The notes under the pieces: model-generated
The model's input: the letters and a program-made list of their open reading frames with translations, nothing else
The model's database searches: none
Told to the model about the DNA's origin: nothing
Translations under genes and position numbers: made by a program
Part shown: positions 9,746-18,563 of the stretch, piece by piece
Layout of the letters: each line of letters starts with the position of its first letter
Position numbering within the stretch: position 1 is the stretch's first letter
From: Phycisphaerae bacterium
Lineage (GTDB): Bacteria > Planctomycetota > Phycisphaerae > Tepidisphaerales > Tepidisphaeraceae
Direction: 5' to 3'
Assembly: GCA_026004655.1 (NCBI GenBank)
Contig: BPJO01000011.1
Span: 62,001 to 126,000, forward strand
DNA length: 64,000 nt

Positions 9746-9807
9746 GAAGTGTGCAGTGACGACACGATGATAAAACGATGATCTGAATCACTGAACACTA
9801 TTTACTT

Positions 9808-11025
9808 ATGCCCAGTTACAAGTATGAGGCGAAAGATCAGACCGGCAAGACGATCAGCGGGGTGCTGACGGCCGGGACTTTGGCCGAGGCATCCGCCCAG
9901 TTGCGGGCGTCAGGAAAGTTCATTTTGGCCCTTCAACCGACGTCCGACGTCGTCCGACGACGCAATGACGGTTTGCGGTTGGGATTCGGACCGGGAACCA
10001 AAGAGGTTCAGAACTTCACCGCCCAACTGGCTGTGATGATCAAAGCGGGGATTTCACTTCGCGCCGCCCTGGAAGGCATTTGCGAACAGACCGAGCACCC
10101 GCGCATGCGAAAAATGCTCGAGCAGATCCGACGGGATGTCGAATCGGGAAAACAATTTTCCGACGCGCTGGCCCGTTATCCCAAGACGTTTGGCACTCTC
10201 TACATCAACATGATCCGGGCTTCAGAAATGTCAGGCGGACTGGCGCGAATGCTCGAACGTATCGCTGCCTACCTCGCCCAGCAGATCGAAACCGTCTCGA
10301 TGGTCCGCGGGGCCATGATCTATCCCGGAATCATCGGCGGGTTGGCTGTGTTTACCACCATCTTCCTCCTTACCTGGGTACTCCCAAGGTTCATGACGAT
10401 CTTTGAGGGCAAGGAACATGCTTTGCCTGCTCCGACCAAAATGCTTTTGGCGCTAAGCAATTTCATGGTCAATTACTGGTGGGTCTTGCTGATCGGGACC
10501 GCAGTGGGTATCTGGGGACTGTTCATGATCCTTAAAACCGCCTGGGGAAGACTCACCTTCGATAAACTCAAACTGTCGGTCCCGCTGTTCAAGAAACTGT
10601 TTCGTGCGCTGTACATTTCGCGGAGTCTGCACACGATGGGGCAGTTGATCAATGCGGGCGTACCCATGCTCGATACCATCAATATCACCGCCGAGATCAG
10701 CGGTAACACGCTTTACCGTCGGTTGTGGAAAAATGTTTTGGCGTCGGTCAAGCAGGGCAAAAAGATCGCAGCCCCCCTGCAATCTTCCCCCTTGTTGCCC
10801 AAGTCCGTGGTTCAGATGATCGGCGCGGGAGAGGAATCGGGCAAGCTCGGAGAAGTGCTGGATGAGGTCAGCGAGTTTTACGCACGGGAACTCAAATCCG
10901 TGATCAAGTCCGTCACCGCCATGATCGAACCGATGATGATCGTGCTCATGGGCAGTATCGTCGGTTTCATCGCGATGAGCATCATTCTACCGATCTTCAA
11001 ACTCAGCTCGATCATGGCCAAATGA
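9808..11025 (+). CDS. pilC: Type IV pilus inner-membrane platform protein PilC/GspF
   Basis: Polytopic platform protein on which pilins are added or removed, 405 residues. It starts with the typical MPSYKYEAKDQTGKTISGVL segment and contains two T2SSF repeats (about 70-195 and 275-400). Membrane helices lie near 170-195, 225-245 and 375-400. GEESGKLGEVLDEVSEFY is the usual repeat-2 signature. The 62-base gap after pilT is the only break of note inside the motor block. Confidence 0.94.
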   Translation: MPSYKYEAKDQTGKTISGVLTAGTLAEASAQLRASGKFILALQPTSDVVRRRNDGLRLGFGPGTKEVQNFTAQLAVMIKAGISLRAALEGICEQTEHPRMRKMLEQIRRDVESGKQFSDALARYPKTFGTLYINMIRASEMSGGLARMLERIAAYLAQQIETVSMVRGAMIYPGIIGGLAVFTTIFLLTWVLPRFMTIFEGKEHALPAPTKMLLALSNFMVNYWWVLLIGTAVGIWGLFMILKTAWGRLTFDKLKLSVPLFKKLFRALYISRSLHTMGQLINAGVPMLDTINITAEISGNTLYRRLWKNVLASVKQGKKIAAPLQSSPLLPKSVVQMIGAGEESGKLGEVLDEVSEFYARELKSVIKSVTAMIEPMMIVLMGSIVGFIAMSIILPIFKLSSIMAK

Positions 11026-11106
11026 CTGCTTTTCCGGCAGGAATTGTGGGGGTTTCAAGATCATTTTCCGATTTGACTTTTTCCCGAACATATCCGACAT
11101 CAGAGT

Positions 11107-11613
11107 GTGGTTCGGAAAGCAAAAGAGTTTCGGGGATTTACACTGATCGAAGCGGCGATGACGACGGCGATCATCGGGATCGCGTTCGTCGCGGTCATGG
11201 AACTGTTCGCTGCCTGTACAAAACAGAACCGTTATGCCAACCATACCACCACCGCCATGATGTTGGCAGAGCACGTCCGGGAGATGATGATCGGACTGCC
11301 CTTTGCCGACCCCAATCCGTTGTCGGCTGTGTTCGGAGCCGAAACGGGTGAATCCCTCGAAACCTATGACGACCTGGACGATTTTAACGGACTGTCGTTC
11401 AATCCTCCTGTCGATGCGCAAAGACAAGCCATTCCCGAGTTGTCACAGTATACGCAGACGGTTTCGGTTGTTGCAGCAGACCCCAATCAACCCTCTGTCG
11501 GGGGCACTGCAGGAAAAGCCCTGCGTGTTCGTGTGGTGGTGACCTATCGGCCAGGATCGTCTTCGCCGGTGGAACAGGTCTACTCGTTGTCCTGGTTGGT
11601 CATGAACAACTGA
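11107..11613 (+). CDS. Prepilin-like minor pilin (PilV/GspI type)
   Basis: Minor pilin-like protein of 168 residues with a class III prepilin signal: a short basic leader, then cleavage expected in RG/FTLIEAAMTTAII, keeping Phe+1 and Glu+5. The mature part has one long hydrophobic helix and a small globular domain without recognisable features. The start is a GTG; an in-frame stop 31 bases upstream and the fixed distance to the cleavage site leave no better choice. It lies 81 bases after pilC and 12 before the PilX-like gene. Which minor pilin it equals is a guess from order. Confidence 0.75.
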   Translation: MVRKAKEFRGFTLIEAAMTTAIIGIAFVAVMELFAACTKQNRYANHTTTAMMLAEHVREMMIGLPFADPNPLSAVFGAETGESLETYDDLDDFNGLSFNPPVDAQRQAIPELSQYTQTVSVVAADPNQPSVGGTAGKALRVRVVVTYRPGSSSPVEQVYSLSWLVMNN

Positions 11614-11625
11614 TCGGAGCAGACC

Positions 11626-13758
11626 ATGTTTTCAGTAAATTCCTGCTGTTCGGATCATGTTACCAACACCCTCGCGTGCGATTCGCGGTATTGGCAACGA
11701 GGAGCGACCGCGGTCCTGGCGATGCTGTTTCTCATGCTCATTACCGCGTTGACCGTCGGAATGTTCTCCATCGCGCAGACGAATGTTCAGTCCTCGGCAA
11801 ATTTGTCGGACGTGACCCGAGCCCTTTCCGCAGCGGAGAGCGGCATGAACTGGATCCAGTGGCGGTTCGTTGCCATGAACCGTCCGAAGACCACGGCGGG
11901 GGTGATCAGCGAGGAGGTGGCGCAGTCGATCTGGCCGGCACTACGGTCGGCGATCGTCGACGATTTCAACTCTCTGTCGAATCCGTCCGAACGACCCTCT
12001 GCGGTGACGAGCACCAGCGTGACTTCTTCCTTCATTTCTCTATCCGACGGGCAAAAGTTTTTCATCCATATCGAGCAAGACGCGTCCGATCCCCGATGGT
12101 TGAACGTCACGAGCACCGGTCAGTACGGATCCGCCGAACGATCCATCTCCATGCGGTTCAAGATCGACAAAAAAATCCGGTTCGCGGTGGTCGGGAAAGT
12201 GCCCATCCAGCTGGGGCGCAACACCATTATTGAGGGACCGGTCGCGATGGGCACGCCGGGCAAGTATCCCCCGATCCTGATGTTGTCGGATTTCGAACAC
12301 CTGAACCCCTCCCTGACCTCGCGGATCAACAACTGGCAGGCCTTGTTGGAGTCGCAGAACGTGAACTACTCCGGTTTTATCAGTGTCAACGACACCGAAC
12401 GTTACCAGCAAGCGGTATCCGCAGGATTTACCGACTATGACCGGAATGGCGCATTGGACGAGCTGGACATTTTCATTCAACACTATGACACCAACGGGGA
12501 CCGGGCCGTGTCATCGGATGAGTTTACCGACCCATCGACCGGAAAACTGTACGACCCCAATCTTTTTGCCGCGATCGATTCGTTGGGTGGACCTCTTTTT
12601 GTCGGGGATATCGAACGACTAGGATTGAACGACGGCCGGATCGATCTGAATGATTCGTACGCCAAGATCCGTGGGCAAATTGTCCTGATGACCAGTGCAT
12701 CGGCCTGGCAGAACAACCTGGGCAGCACCAAAACGATTCACGACATGATCGTCGGTCCGGTGGTTCCTCCGGGACCTGGCATCCCAGCTGTCAAGTTCAG
12801 CGCCGCACCGAATGACATCATCGACCTTTCTCCGGCCAACTTCGAAGAAGCCGCCCAGAAGCTCCGACTGCGAAGCGGTTCCTATGCGGGGACCGCGACC
12901 AAAACCGGCTCACTGATCGCCAACACCACCCTCAGTGCATCAGACGCCAACGGGGGTACTGCTCAGGAGCGCACCCCGTACGGATCGGTCAGCTATCAAG
13001 CCACTTATCGAAGACCCGTTTTCCGAAATATGACACTCCGAAACGTGGTTATTCCCAAAGGCCTCAATGCCCTTTTTGAAAATTGCACGTTCGAAGGTGT
13101 CACGTTCGTCGAGGGCGAAAAAGAGATCAAAACTTCAAGCGGATCGATTACCTATGACAAGAATGACGGGATGAGCTGGGCCCAACGTCGCATCACAGGG
13201 GACAGTTTCACCAAGGACAAAGTGCTTTTGTCCAGCGGAACCCCGACCAGCGGACAAACCATCACCCAAGGATCCAAAAACGGTAACAATCTCCGGTTTC
13301 ACAACTGTACGTTTAAAGGACCGGTTGCAGGAAATTACTCTACCGCTTATACCCACTTTGCCAATTCATGGGAGTTCACTGGTGCAACACTGTTTGACAA
13401 CCAGGTCGATCAGACCGTGACGATTCTCAGTCCGCAAGTCAACATCGAAATGGGGTCTTTCACCAATCCCGAAGCCGCCCCCAGCACCCTTATCGGGGTG
13501 GTGGTCGCGGGGAATATCGATATCCGCGGGACCAGCATCGTGGACGGCTCGATTATCGTCACGGGCGACGGAGCGGGAAATACGACCCTCGGATACTTCG
13601 GGGCCAGCGACTCTGACACCAATCCCTCTGCGTTACCCGAAGGGGGGTACGGACGACTGAGTATTCGTTACAACCCCAACCGTGCTTTGCCGGACGGGAT
13701 CAATGTCGCGATCGATATCACCCCCGATCCGACCACTTATTCAGAAGGACTACCATGA
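11626..13758 (+). CDS. Large PilX-like minor pilin with EF-hand loops and beta-helix-like C-terminus
   Basis: Protein of 710 residues, several times the length of a normal PilX. The N-terminus is PilX-like: a positively charged leader ending RG before the hydrophobic helix ATAVLAMLFLMLITALTVGM (about 26-45), without Glu+5, as usual for PilX. After about 230 residues come two EF-hand-type calcium loops: D270-D281 (DYDRNGALDELD) and D288-E299 (DTNGDRAVSSDE). The later half contains repeated short beta motifs (FENCTFEGVTF, FHNCTFKGPV, VDGSIIVTG), which suggests a beta-helix or sandwich. Export with the pilus and a calcium-dependent tip or adhesin role are inferences. Its stop overlaps the next start (ATGA). 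Confidence 0.68.
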   Translation: MFSVNSCCSDHVTNTLACDSRYWQRGATAVLAMLFLMLITALTVGMFSIAQTNVQSSANLSDVTRALSAAESGMNWIQWRFVAMNRPKTTAGVISEEVAQSIWPALRSAIVDDFNSLSNPSERPSAVTSTSVTSSFISLSDGQKFFIHIEQDASDPRWLNVTSTGQYGSAERSISMRFKIDKKIRFAVVGKVPIQLGRNTIIEGPVAMGTPGKYPPILMLSDFEHLNPSLTSRINNWQALLESQNVNYSGFISVNDTERYQQAVSAGFTDYDRNGALDELDIFIQHYDTNGDRAVSSDEFTDPSTGKLYDPNLFAAIDSLGGPLFVGDIERLGLNDGRIDLNDSYAKIRGQIVLMTSASAWQNNLGSTKTIHDMIVGPVVPPGPGIPAVKFSAAPNDIIDLSPANFEEAAQKLRLRSGSYAGTATKTGSLIANTTLSASDANGGTAQERTPYGSVSYQATYRRPVFRNMTLRNVVIPKGLNALFENCTFEGVTFVEGEKEIKTSSGSITYDKNDGMSWAQRRITGDSFTKDKVLLSSGTPTSGQTITQGSKNGNNLRFHNCTFKGPVAGNYSTAYTHFANSWEFTGATLFDNQVDQTVTILSPQVNIEMGSFTNPEAAPSTLIGVVVAGNIDIRGTSIVDGSIIVTGDGAGNTTLGYFGASDSDTNPSALPEGGYGRLSIRYNPNRALPDGINVAIDITPDPTTYSEGLP

Positions 13759-14342
13759 CCTTGATTTCTGCCCGTTCTCGTCAACGTGGTCTGGGATTGG
13801 TGGAAATGCTGGTGGCACTTTCGATCACCGCAGCCCTGCTGACCGCAGCCGCAGTCGCGATCGACGCGTCTCTCAAAGCCTATTCGGTCAACCAGACCCA
13901 GGCCGACACCCTGCACCGTGCCCGGATCGCTCTGCACCGGATCAGCACCCTGATCCGTACCGGATCCGATCACCAACCCGTCTCTTCCGATACGAAAGAC
14001 GCCTTTGCTCAAGGACAAACCGTCACCGATTCGGGAATCGAACTGATCGATCCGCAAGGCAACGTCCTTCAATTCCGATTCGACTCGGACCATCAACGCC
14101 TGCTCTTTGTGGACAACGGTCAGACGTATACGTTGCTCAAGAATGTGGTCCGTTTCCAGCTACGTATGACCCCCTCCCGGTCAGCGATAAGCATCAAGAC
14201 CGGTGGGGGTTTTGACCGACTGTCGCGTGCAACCCTCTTGTTAACCCTTCGACCTGATATCCCTGTAGGACATATTGATTCTAATGAATCTGAACAGTCC
14301 TGGACCCTTTCGACCTCGGTCACTCCCCGGATCGGAGAATAA
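13755..14342 (+). CDS. Prepilin-like minor pilin (PilW/GspJ type)
   Basis: Minor pilin-like protein of 195 residues. The prepilin signal is RQRG/LGLVEMLVALSITAALL, with Glu+5 conserved and a long N-terminal helix. The body has the length and pattern of a PilW/GspJ protein (IELIDPQGNVLQFRF). It overlaps the preceding gene by 4 bases and closes the structural part of the pilus operon. Together with the PilV- and PilX-like genes it would form the tip complex that primes pilus assembly. Confidence 0.75.
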   Translation: MTLISARSRQRGLGLVEMLVALSITAALLTAAAVAIDASLKAYSVNQTQADTLHRARIALHRISTLIRTGSDHQPVSSDTKDAFAQGQTVTDSGIELIDPQGNVLQFRFDSDHQRLLFVDNGQTYTLLKNVVRFQLRMTPSRSAISIKTGGGFDRLSRATLLLTLRPDIPVGHIDSNESEQSWTLSTSVTPRIGE

Positions 14343-14394
14343 AAGGAAAATTTAACGAAGTCGGTCCGTTTTTGATCCGAAAATAAAGTCAGGC

Positions 14395-15546
14395 ATGGTC
14401 GGTTCGTCTTCTGATAGTTCTCGTCACACGAAGGTTTCCAACGCCGAGCTACAGGCGATCCTCGACCGTCTGGACCAGACGGAGCAACAGAACACCTCGA
14501 AAAATAAACGAACAAGCACGCGTATATCTTTCCGTAAAAACGACGTGTTGGTCCGCGTTCATCATCCCGGTGGAAGCATCACTTCCAACGTGGTTTTCAC
14601 ACGAAATCTTTCGGCAGGAGGTTTATCGTTAATCTACCCGGGATTTCTTCATGTCGGAACCAAGGTCGAGATCCGGTTGAAACGTCGATTCGCCTCGGAC
14701 GATCTGATCCGGGGCACGGTCCAGTATTGCCAACTGGTGGACAAACGCTTTCACCAGATCGGGGTGAAGTTTGATAACCCGATCAATCCCAAAATTTATC
14801 TAGACCCTTCCGAGTGGGGTGAGTTGGAGGATCTAGCCCCGGTCGAACGTGAACAGCTCTGCGGAACGGTCCTGCATCTGGATGATCAGGAAATCGAACG
14901 CATGCTGGTTCAACACTACCTCAAGGGTACAAAAGTCCGACTGATTTCTTGTGCAAACATCCCACAGGCACGGGAAGCCGTATTGAAAAACAAGGTCGAT
15001 TGTATTCTGTGCGATCTGGTCATGGACGGTGGAGGCGGGGAAAAAGCGATTGAAACTTTCCGTCAGGAAGGATTCGTCGGCCCGATCGCTTTGGTGACTG
15101 CATCGACCGACCCCGATCGAATCAAAAAAGCCAACGACGTAGGCGCCAATGCGCTGTTAGCCAAACCGTTCGGCGCCGAAAAACTGGTGTCTCTCCTTTC
15201 AGCTTGGTTAATAACCGACGGACCTCAGCTGGAACCGATTCACACGACGTTGGCATTGAATCCGGGACTGACCCCCCTGGTTGAACAGTACGTCGCCAGG
15301 ATCAGAAACATGGGCCGTGAGCTCTATCAAGCCTGGGAAAAACACGATATTGAAACGGTTCGTCGTATCTGTCAGACGATCGAACGGACGGCCAGGGGAT
15401 TCGGATTTGCCACGATCGCAGAAATGGCCAAACAGGTAAGTCAACGGGTAGATTCCCCGGACGCACTCTCGACGGCGGGGTATCATATCCGCGAGTTGGT
15501 GTCGGCCTGTTTCCGAGTGGTTGCCCATCACAAGTCCGTAGCCTGA
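14395..15546 (+). CDS. PilZ domain - response regulator receiver protein with degenerate HPt-like tail
   Basis: Cytosolic protein of 383 residues. An N-terminal PilZ domain (about 38-145) keeps both c-di-GMP motifs: RxxxR (RTSTR) and NxSxxG (NLSAGG). A receiver domain follows (about 160-275) with the acidic pair LDD, the phospho-acceptor Asp in CDLVMDG, Thr in LVTAST and Lys in LAKPFG. The C-terminal 100 residues resemble a histidine phosphotransfer helix bundle (TIERTARGFGFATIAEMA), but the phospho-His position appears to be Cys (ICQTIERT). It lies 52 bases after the pilus genes and is likely a c-di-GMP and phosphorylation input to the pilus. That role is inferred from position. Confidence 0.82.
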   Translation: MVGSSSDSSRHTKVSNAELQAILDRLDQTEQQNTSKNKRTSTRISFRKNDVLVRVHHPGGSITSNVVFTRNLSAGGLSLIYPGFLHVGTKVEIRLKRRFASDDLIRGTVQYCQLVDKRFHQIGVKFDNPINPKIYLDPSEWGELEDLAPVEREQLCGTVLHLDDQEIERMLVQHYLKGTKVRLISCANIPQAREAVLKNKVDCILCDLVMDGGGGEKAIETFRQEGFVGPIALVTASTDPDRIKKANDVGANALLAKPFGAEKLVSLLSAWLITDGPQLEPIHTTLALNPGLTPLVEQYVARIRNMGRELYQAWEKHDIETVRRICQTIERTARGFGFATIAEMAKQVSQRVDSPDALSTAGYHIRELVSACFRVVAHHKSVA

Positions 15547-15666
15547 AAAGGCACCGGGTTTGAGGGTAAAGATCCGGGGGTACTTTTCGCACTTTCTCAT
15601 AAGACTTTTTCAACAATTCACAGATATCGCGATAGTATGATCCGTACGTTCGTTACTTGAACTCTG

Positions 15667-16857
15667 TTGAAAGACCGACTGATGTTCTATCCAGACTGGT
15701 TATTCGTCTTTGTCCTGCTGGGACTTGTATCGTGTATGACCGTTCGGGCTGACGATGTTGCGTCTGTTGCGGACGACCCGATTCGATACCGGGGCGGGGA
15801 TATTTCGATGCTCATACAACTCGAAACGCGCGGGGCCGTTTATCGCGATACCGAAGGCAACCCGGTCGATATCATTCCGTATTTGCGGTCGCGGGGTTGG
15901 AATCTGTTTCGGATACGACTTTTCGTTGATCCGTCCAAGGACTTTGATCGTTCGAAAGGCGCTGTCCAAGACCTCGAGGAAGTTCGACAACTGGCCAAAC
16001 GGGTCAAACAATCTGGGGCGGATGTTTTCCTTTGCCTGCATTACTCGGACCAGTGGGCCGATCCGAAACATCAAACCAAACCCGACCGGTGGAAGGATTT
16101 ATCTTTTGAAGAGCTGGAAAAACAGGTTGAAACCTACACTACCGAGGTGCTTCAAACGCTCAAAGACGACGATGTCGTTCCGACGATCGTACAGATCGGA
16201 AATGAAATTACCGCGGGGATGCTTTGGCCTGACGGACAACTGACGGGGAAGAATGAATCCGTCGAGTTCGCGCAATTGGCCCGGCTTTTGCAGGCCGGGA
16301 TCCGATCCGTTCGGTCCTTCAAAACCGAAGGACCTCCGATCCGGATTGCTTTGCATGTTCATGGCGGGGGACAACCGGGAGTACCCTTGTGGTTTTTCAA
16401 GGGTCTGGAAAATCATCGTCTTGATTTTGATCTAATAGCCGTGAGCGTCTACCCGAGTTGGAAAGATTCATTGGACGTGTTTGCACAACAGGCTCGAACC
16501 CTTGTTCAGACCTATAACAAGGATCTTATCGTTGCTGAAACGGGTTACCCTTATCGGAAAAATCTTTTTGTCGAAACCGACAAACGTTTCATGAAATGGC
16601 CGTTAACGCCTCAAGGACAATCGGAGTTTGCGCGACAGTTGATCGACATTTTACGTCAACTACCCCAAGACCGCGGTGCCGGCCTGGTGTGGTGGTACCC
16701 CGAAGCCATCCCCTTGCCCGGACTTTTCATGTATCAAGACGGGACCGAAGGCGTTTTTGATTCACAAGGGTGCCCCCTGCCCGTCATTGAGACGATCGGA
16801 GATTCGAATCCCTTCGACAAAAACAAAACAGCTGGGCTTTTTATGAACCGCTTTTAA
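15667..16857 (+). CDS. Glycoside hydrolase family 53 (arabinogalactan endo-beta-1,4-galactanase), exported
   Basis: Secreted GH53 enzyme of about 396 residues that would cleave beta-1,4-galactan side chains of pectin-type polysaccharides. Family marks: GGDISML near the N-terminus, LHYSDQWADP, the acid/base Glu in QIGNEITAGMLWP, the nucleophile Glu in VAETGYP, and GLVWWYPEA. The N-terminus is a hydrophobic export signal; LVSC followed by Met could be a lipobox, making it a lipoprotein. The TTG at 15667 is kept because it supplies the Lys/Arg of the signal's n-region; ATG at 15682 is the alternative. A possible -10 (TATGAT, 15636-15641) lies upstream. Confidence 0.88.
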   Translation: MKDRLMFYPDWLFVFVLLGLVSCMTVRADDVASVADDPIRYRGGDISMLIQLETRGAVYRDTEGNPVDIIPYLRSRGWNLFRIRLFVDPSKDFDRSKGAVQDLEEVRQLAKRVKQSGADVFLCLHYSDQWADPKHQTKPDRWKDLSFEELEKQVETYTTEVLQTLKDDDVVPTIVQIGNEITAGMLWPDGQLTGKNESVEFAQLARLLQAGIRSVRSFKTEGPPIRIALHVHGGGQPGVPLWFFKGLENHRLDFDLIAVSVYPSWKDSLDVFAQQARTLVQTYNKDLIVAETGYPYRKNLFVETDKRFMKWPLTPQGQSEFARQLIDILRQLPQDRGAGLVWWYPEAIPLPGLFMYQDGTEGVFDSQGCPLPVIETIGDSNPFDKNKTAGLFMNRF

Positions 16858-17017
16858 AAACCACCTACTTGGACCGTCTTTCTCGTCAAAATCATCTTCT
16901 GGAGTGTCAAAAACGGAACTGTTTTGGTCCGAAGATCCGCTTACGTATCCGACCCGGATATTGACGGACTTATCCGGTTTGCAAAATTCGGACCATGATT
17001 TTATGATGCAGTGCTAG

Positions 17018-17038
17018 ACGCGCCGATAACCGGCGCGT
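17018..17038 (+). terminator. GC-rich hairpin upstream of tig
   Basis: Perfect 8-bp inverted repeat ACGCGCCG / CGGCGCGT with a 5-base loop (ATAAC), followed by TGCTTGTTTTAG. It could terminate GH53 transcription about 160 bases after its stop, or lie in the tig leader, 28 bases before the tig start. The T-tract is short and interrupted, so it is not a textbook terminator. Confidence 0.5.
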
Positions 17039-17065
17039 TGCTTGTTTTAGCCTAGTGAGGATATC

Positions 17066-18430
17066 ATGGCCGACACCGCCGTTGCGGAAGCTCAACAGGA
17101 AGAAGTCGAGTTCGTTTACCCCATCACCGTTGAAAGTGCCGGCCCGGCAACCAAGAAGGTGACCATCGAAATTCCCGAATCCCGGATCCGGGAAACCTTG
17201 GACCGACAGTTCAAAGAGCTCCGGACTCAAGCCGCTTTGCCCGGATTCAGACCCGGAAAAGTCCCTCAAAAGCTCCTTGAAAAACGGTTCAACAAAGCCG
17301 TCCGTGAAGACGTTACCCGCACCCTGCTTCAGGAAAGCTACCAACAGGCCGTCGAAAAACACAACCTCAAGGTCGTCGGCGAACCCTCTTTCGACGAACA
17401 GACCCAGATCGAGCTGCCCGAAACCGGAAGTCTGACCTATTCCTTCTCGATCGAAGTTCAACCGGAGTTTTCACTTCCCGATCTTTCTTCCATCACCGTC
17501 AAAAAACCCAAGATCGAAATCAAGGACGAGCACATCGAGCAGGCCCGACAAAACCTGCGCGAACAGCAAGGAACTCTGTTACCGGTCGAGGGAAGGGGCA
17601 TCCAGGAAGGCGATATCGTCTCGGCCGACGTGCACGTCAAACTCGACGGTGAAGACGTGCTTCATCAACACGACCTGCAGTTCAAAGTCAAACCCGGTAC
17701 GATCCTCGCGATTCAGATCGACGATCTGCCCGCCCAACTGTCCGGTGCCCAGGTCGGTGAAACCCGAACCCTGACCGTCAAGGTCAACCCCAAGCATCCC
17801 ACCGAAAAAATTCGAGACAAGGACGTGCAGATCGAGTTCAAGATCAAGGACATTCGTCAACTCGAATTGGCTGAGATCGATTCCGATTTCCTCCAGCAGC
17901 TTGGGTTTGAAAACGAACAGCAACTGAACGACGCCTTGCGTGAGGAAATGGAAGCTCGGGTCAAAAATGATCTTCAAAACCATCTGAGAGATCAGGTCGC
18001 CCAAGCCCTGCTCGATGGTGTCCAGATGGAGCTTCCGGAGAAACTTTCCAAACAACAGGAAGGACGCGTGGTGCAGCGTCGGGCGGTGGACCTGCTTCGA
18101 CGGGGCGTACCCGAAGGGGAGATCATCGCGAATATCGAGAACCTCAAAGGCGGCGCCAAAGACGAAGCCGTCCGTGAGCTGAAACTGTTTTTTATCCTCA
18201 GCAAAATCGCCGAAGAATATGATGTCGATGTGACCGAAGGCGAACTCAACGCCAACATCGCTGCCATGGCCGCCCAGCAAGGCACACGTCCGGAAAAACT
18301 CAAACAACAGATGGCCAAGGAAGGGTCGTTGCAGACCCTTTACATCCGTCTCCGCGAACTCAAAGCCATCGACAAGATCCTTGAAAAGGTGAAGGTCGAG
18401 GAAGTCGAACCGGAAAAGAAAGACGCCTAA
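17066..18430 (+). CDS. tig: Trigger factor, ribosome-associated chaperone
   Basis: Ribosome-bound folding chaperone with peptidyl-prolyl isomerase domain, 454 residues (usual 430-450). The ribosome-docking signature GFRPGKVP lies near residue 68 in the N-terminal domain. A FKBP-type domain (about 170-265) begins EGDIVSADVHVKLDG and is weakly conserved, and the C-terminal helical arms run from about 265 to 435. The Lys/Glu-rich tail is typical. GAGG 5 bases before the ATG supports the start. Unlike in E. coli, clpP and clpX do not follow; hisS does, after a structured 133-base gap. Confidence 0.96.
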   Translation: MADTAVAEAQQEEVEFVYPITVESAGPATKKVTIEIPESRIRETLDRQFKELRTQAALPGFRPGKVPQKLLEKRFNKAVREDVTRTLLQESYQQAVEKHNLKVVGEPSFDEQTQIELPETGSLTYSFSIEVQPEFSLPDLSSITVKKPKIEIKDEHIEQARQNLREQQGTLLPVEGRGIQEGDIVSADVHVKLDGEDVLHQHDLQFKVKPGTILAIQIDDLPAQLSGAQVGETRTLTVKVNPKHPTEKIRDKDVQIEFKIKDIRQLELAEIDSDFLQQLGFENEQQLNDALREEMEARVKNDLQNHLRDQVAQALLDGVQMELPEKLSKQQEGRVVQRRAVDLLRRGVPEGEIIANIENLKGGAKDEAVRELKLFFILSKIAEEYDVDVTEGELNANIAAMAAQQGTRPEKLKQQMAKEGSLQTLYIRLRELKAIDKILEKVKVEEVEPEKKDA

Positions 18431-18460
18431 ACCTTCGTCGAGCATCGTCCGGACCGTTTT

Positions 18461-18506
18461 CAGGGGCAAGGTGCGAGTGATTCGGATCACTAGCTTCTTG
18501 CCCCTG
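18461..18506 (+). terminator. Two-tier hairpin between tig and hisS
   Basis: 46-base imperfect hairpin. The outer arms CAGGGGCAAG and CTTGCCCCTG pair perfectly over 10 bp, and the inner arms AGTGAT and ATCACT pair over 6 bp around a TCGG loop. No T-tract follows, so if it ends tig transcription it is not of the simple intrinsic type. It may instead shape the hisS leader, 57 bases before the hisS start. Confidence 0.55.
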
Positions 18507-18563
18507 ACGATTCTGTGACAGCCGGCTATGGTTTGTCCTGTTTTTGAATCAGGGAAATAACCC

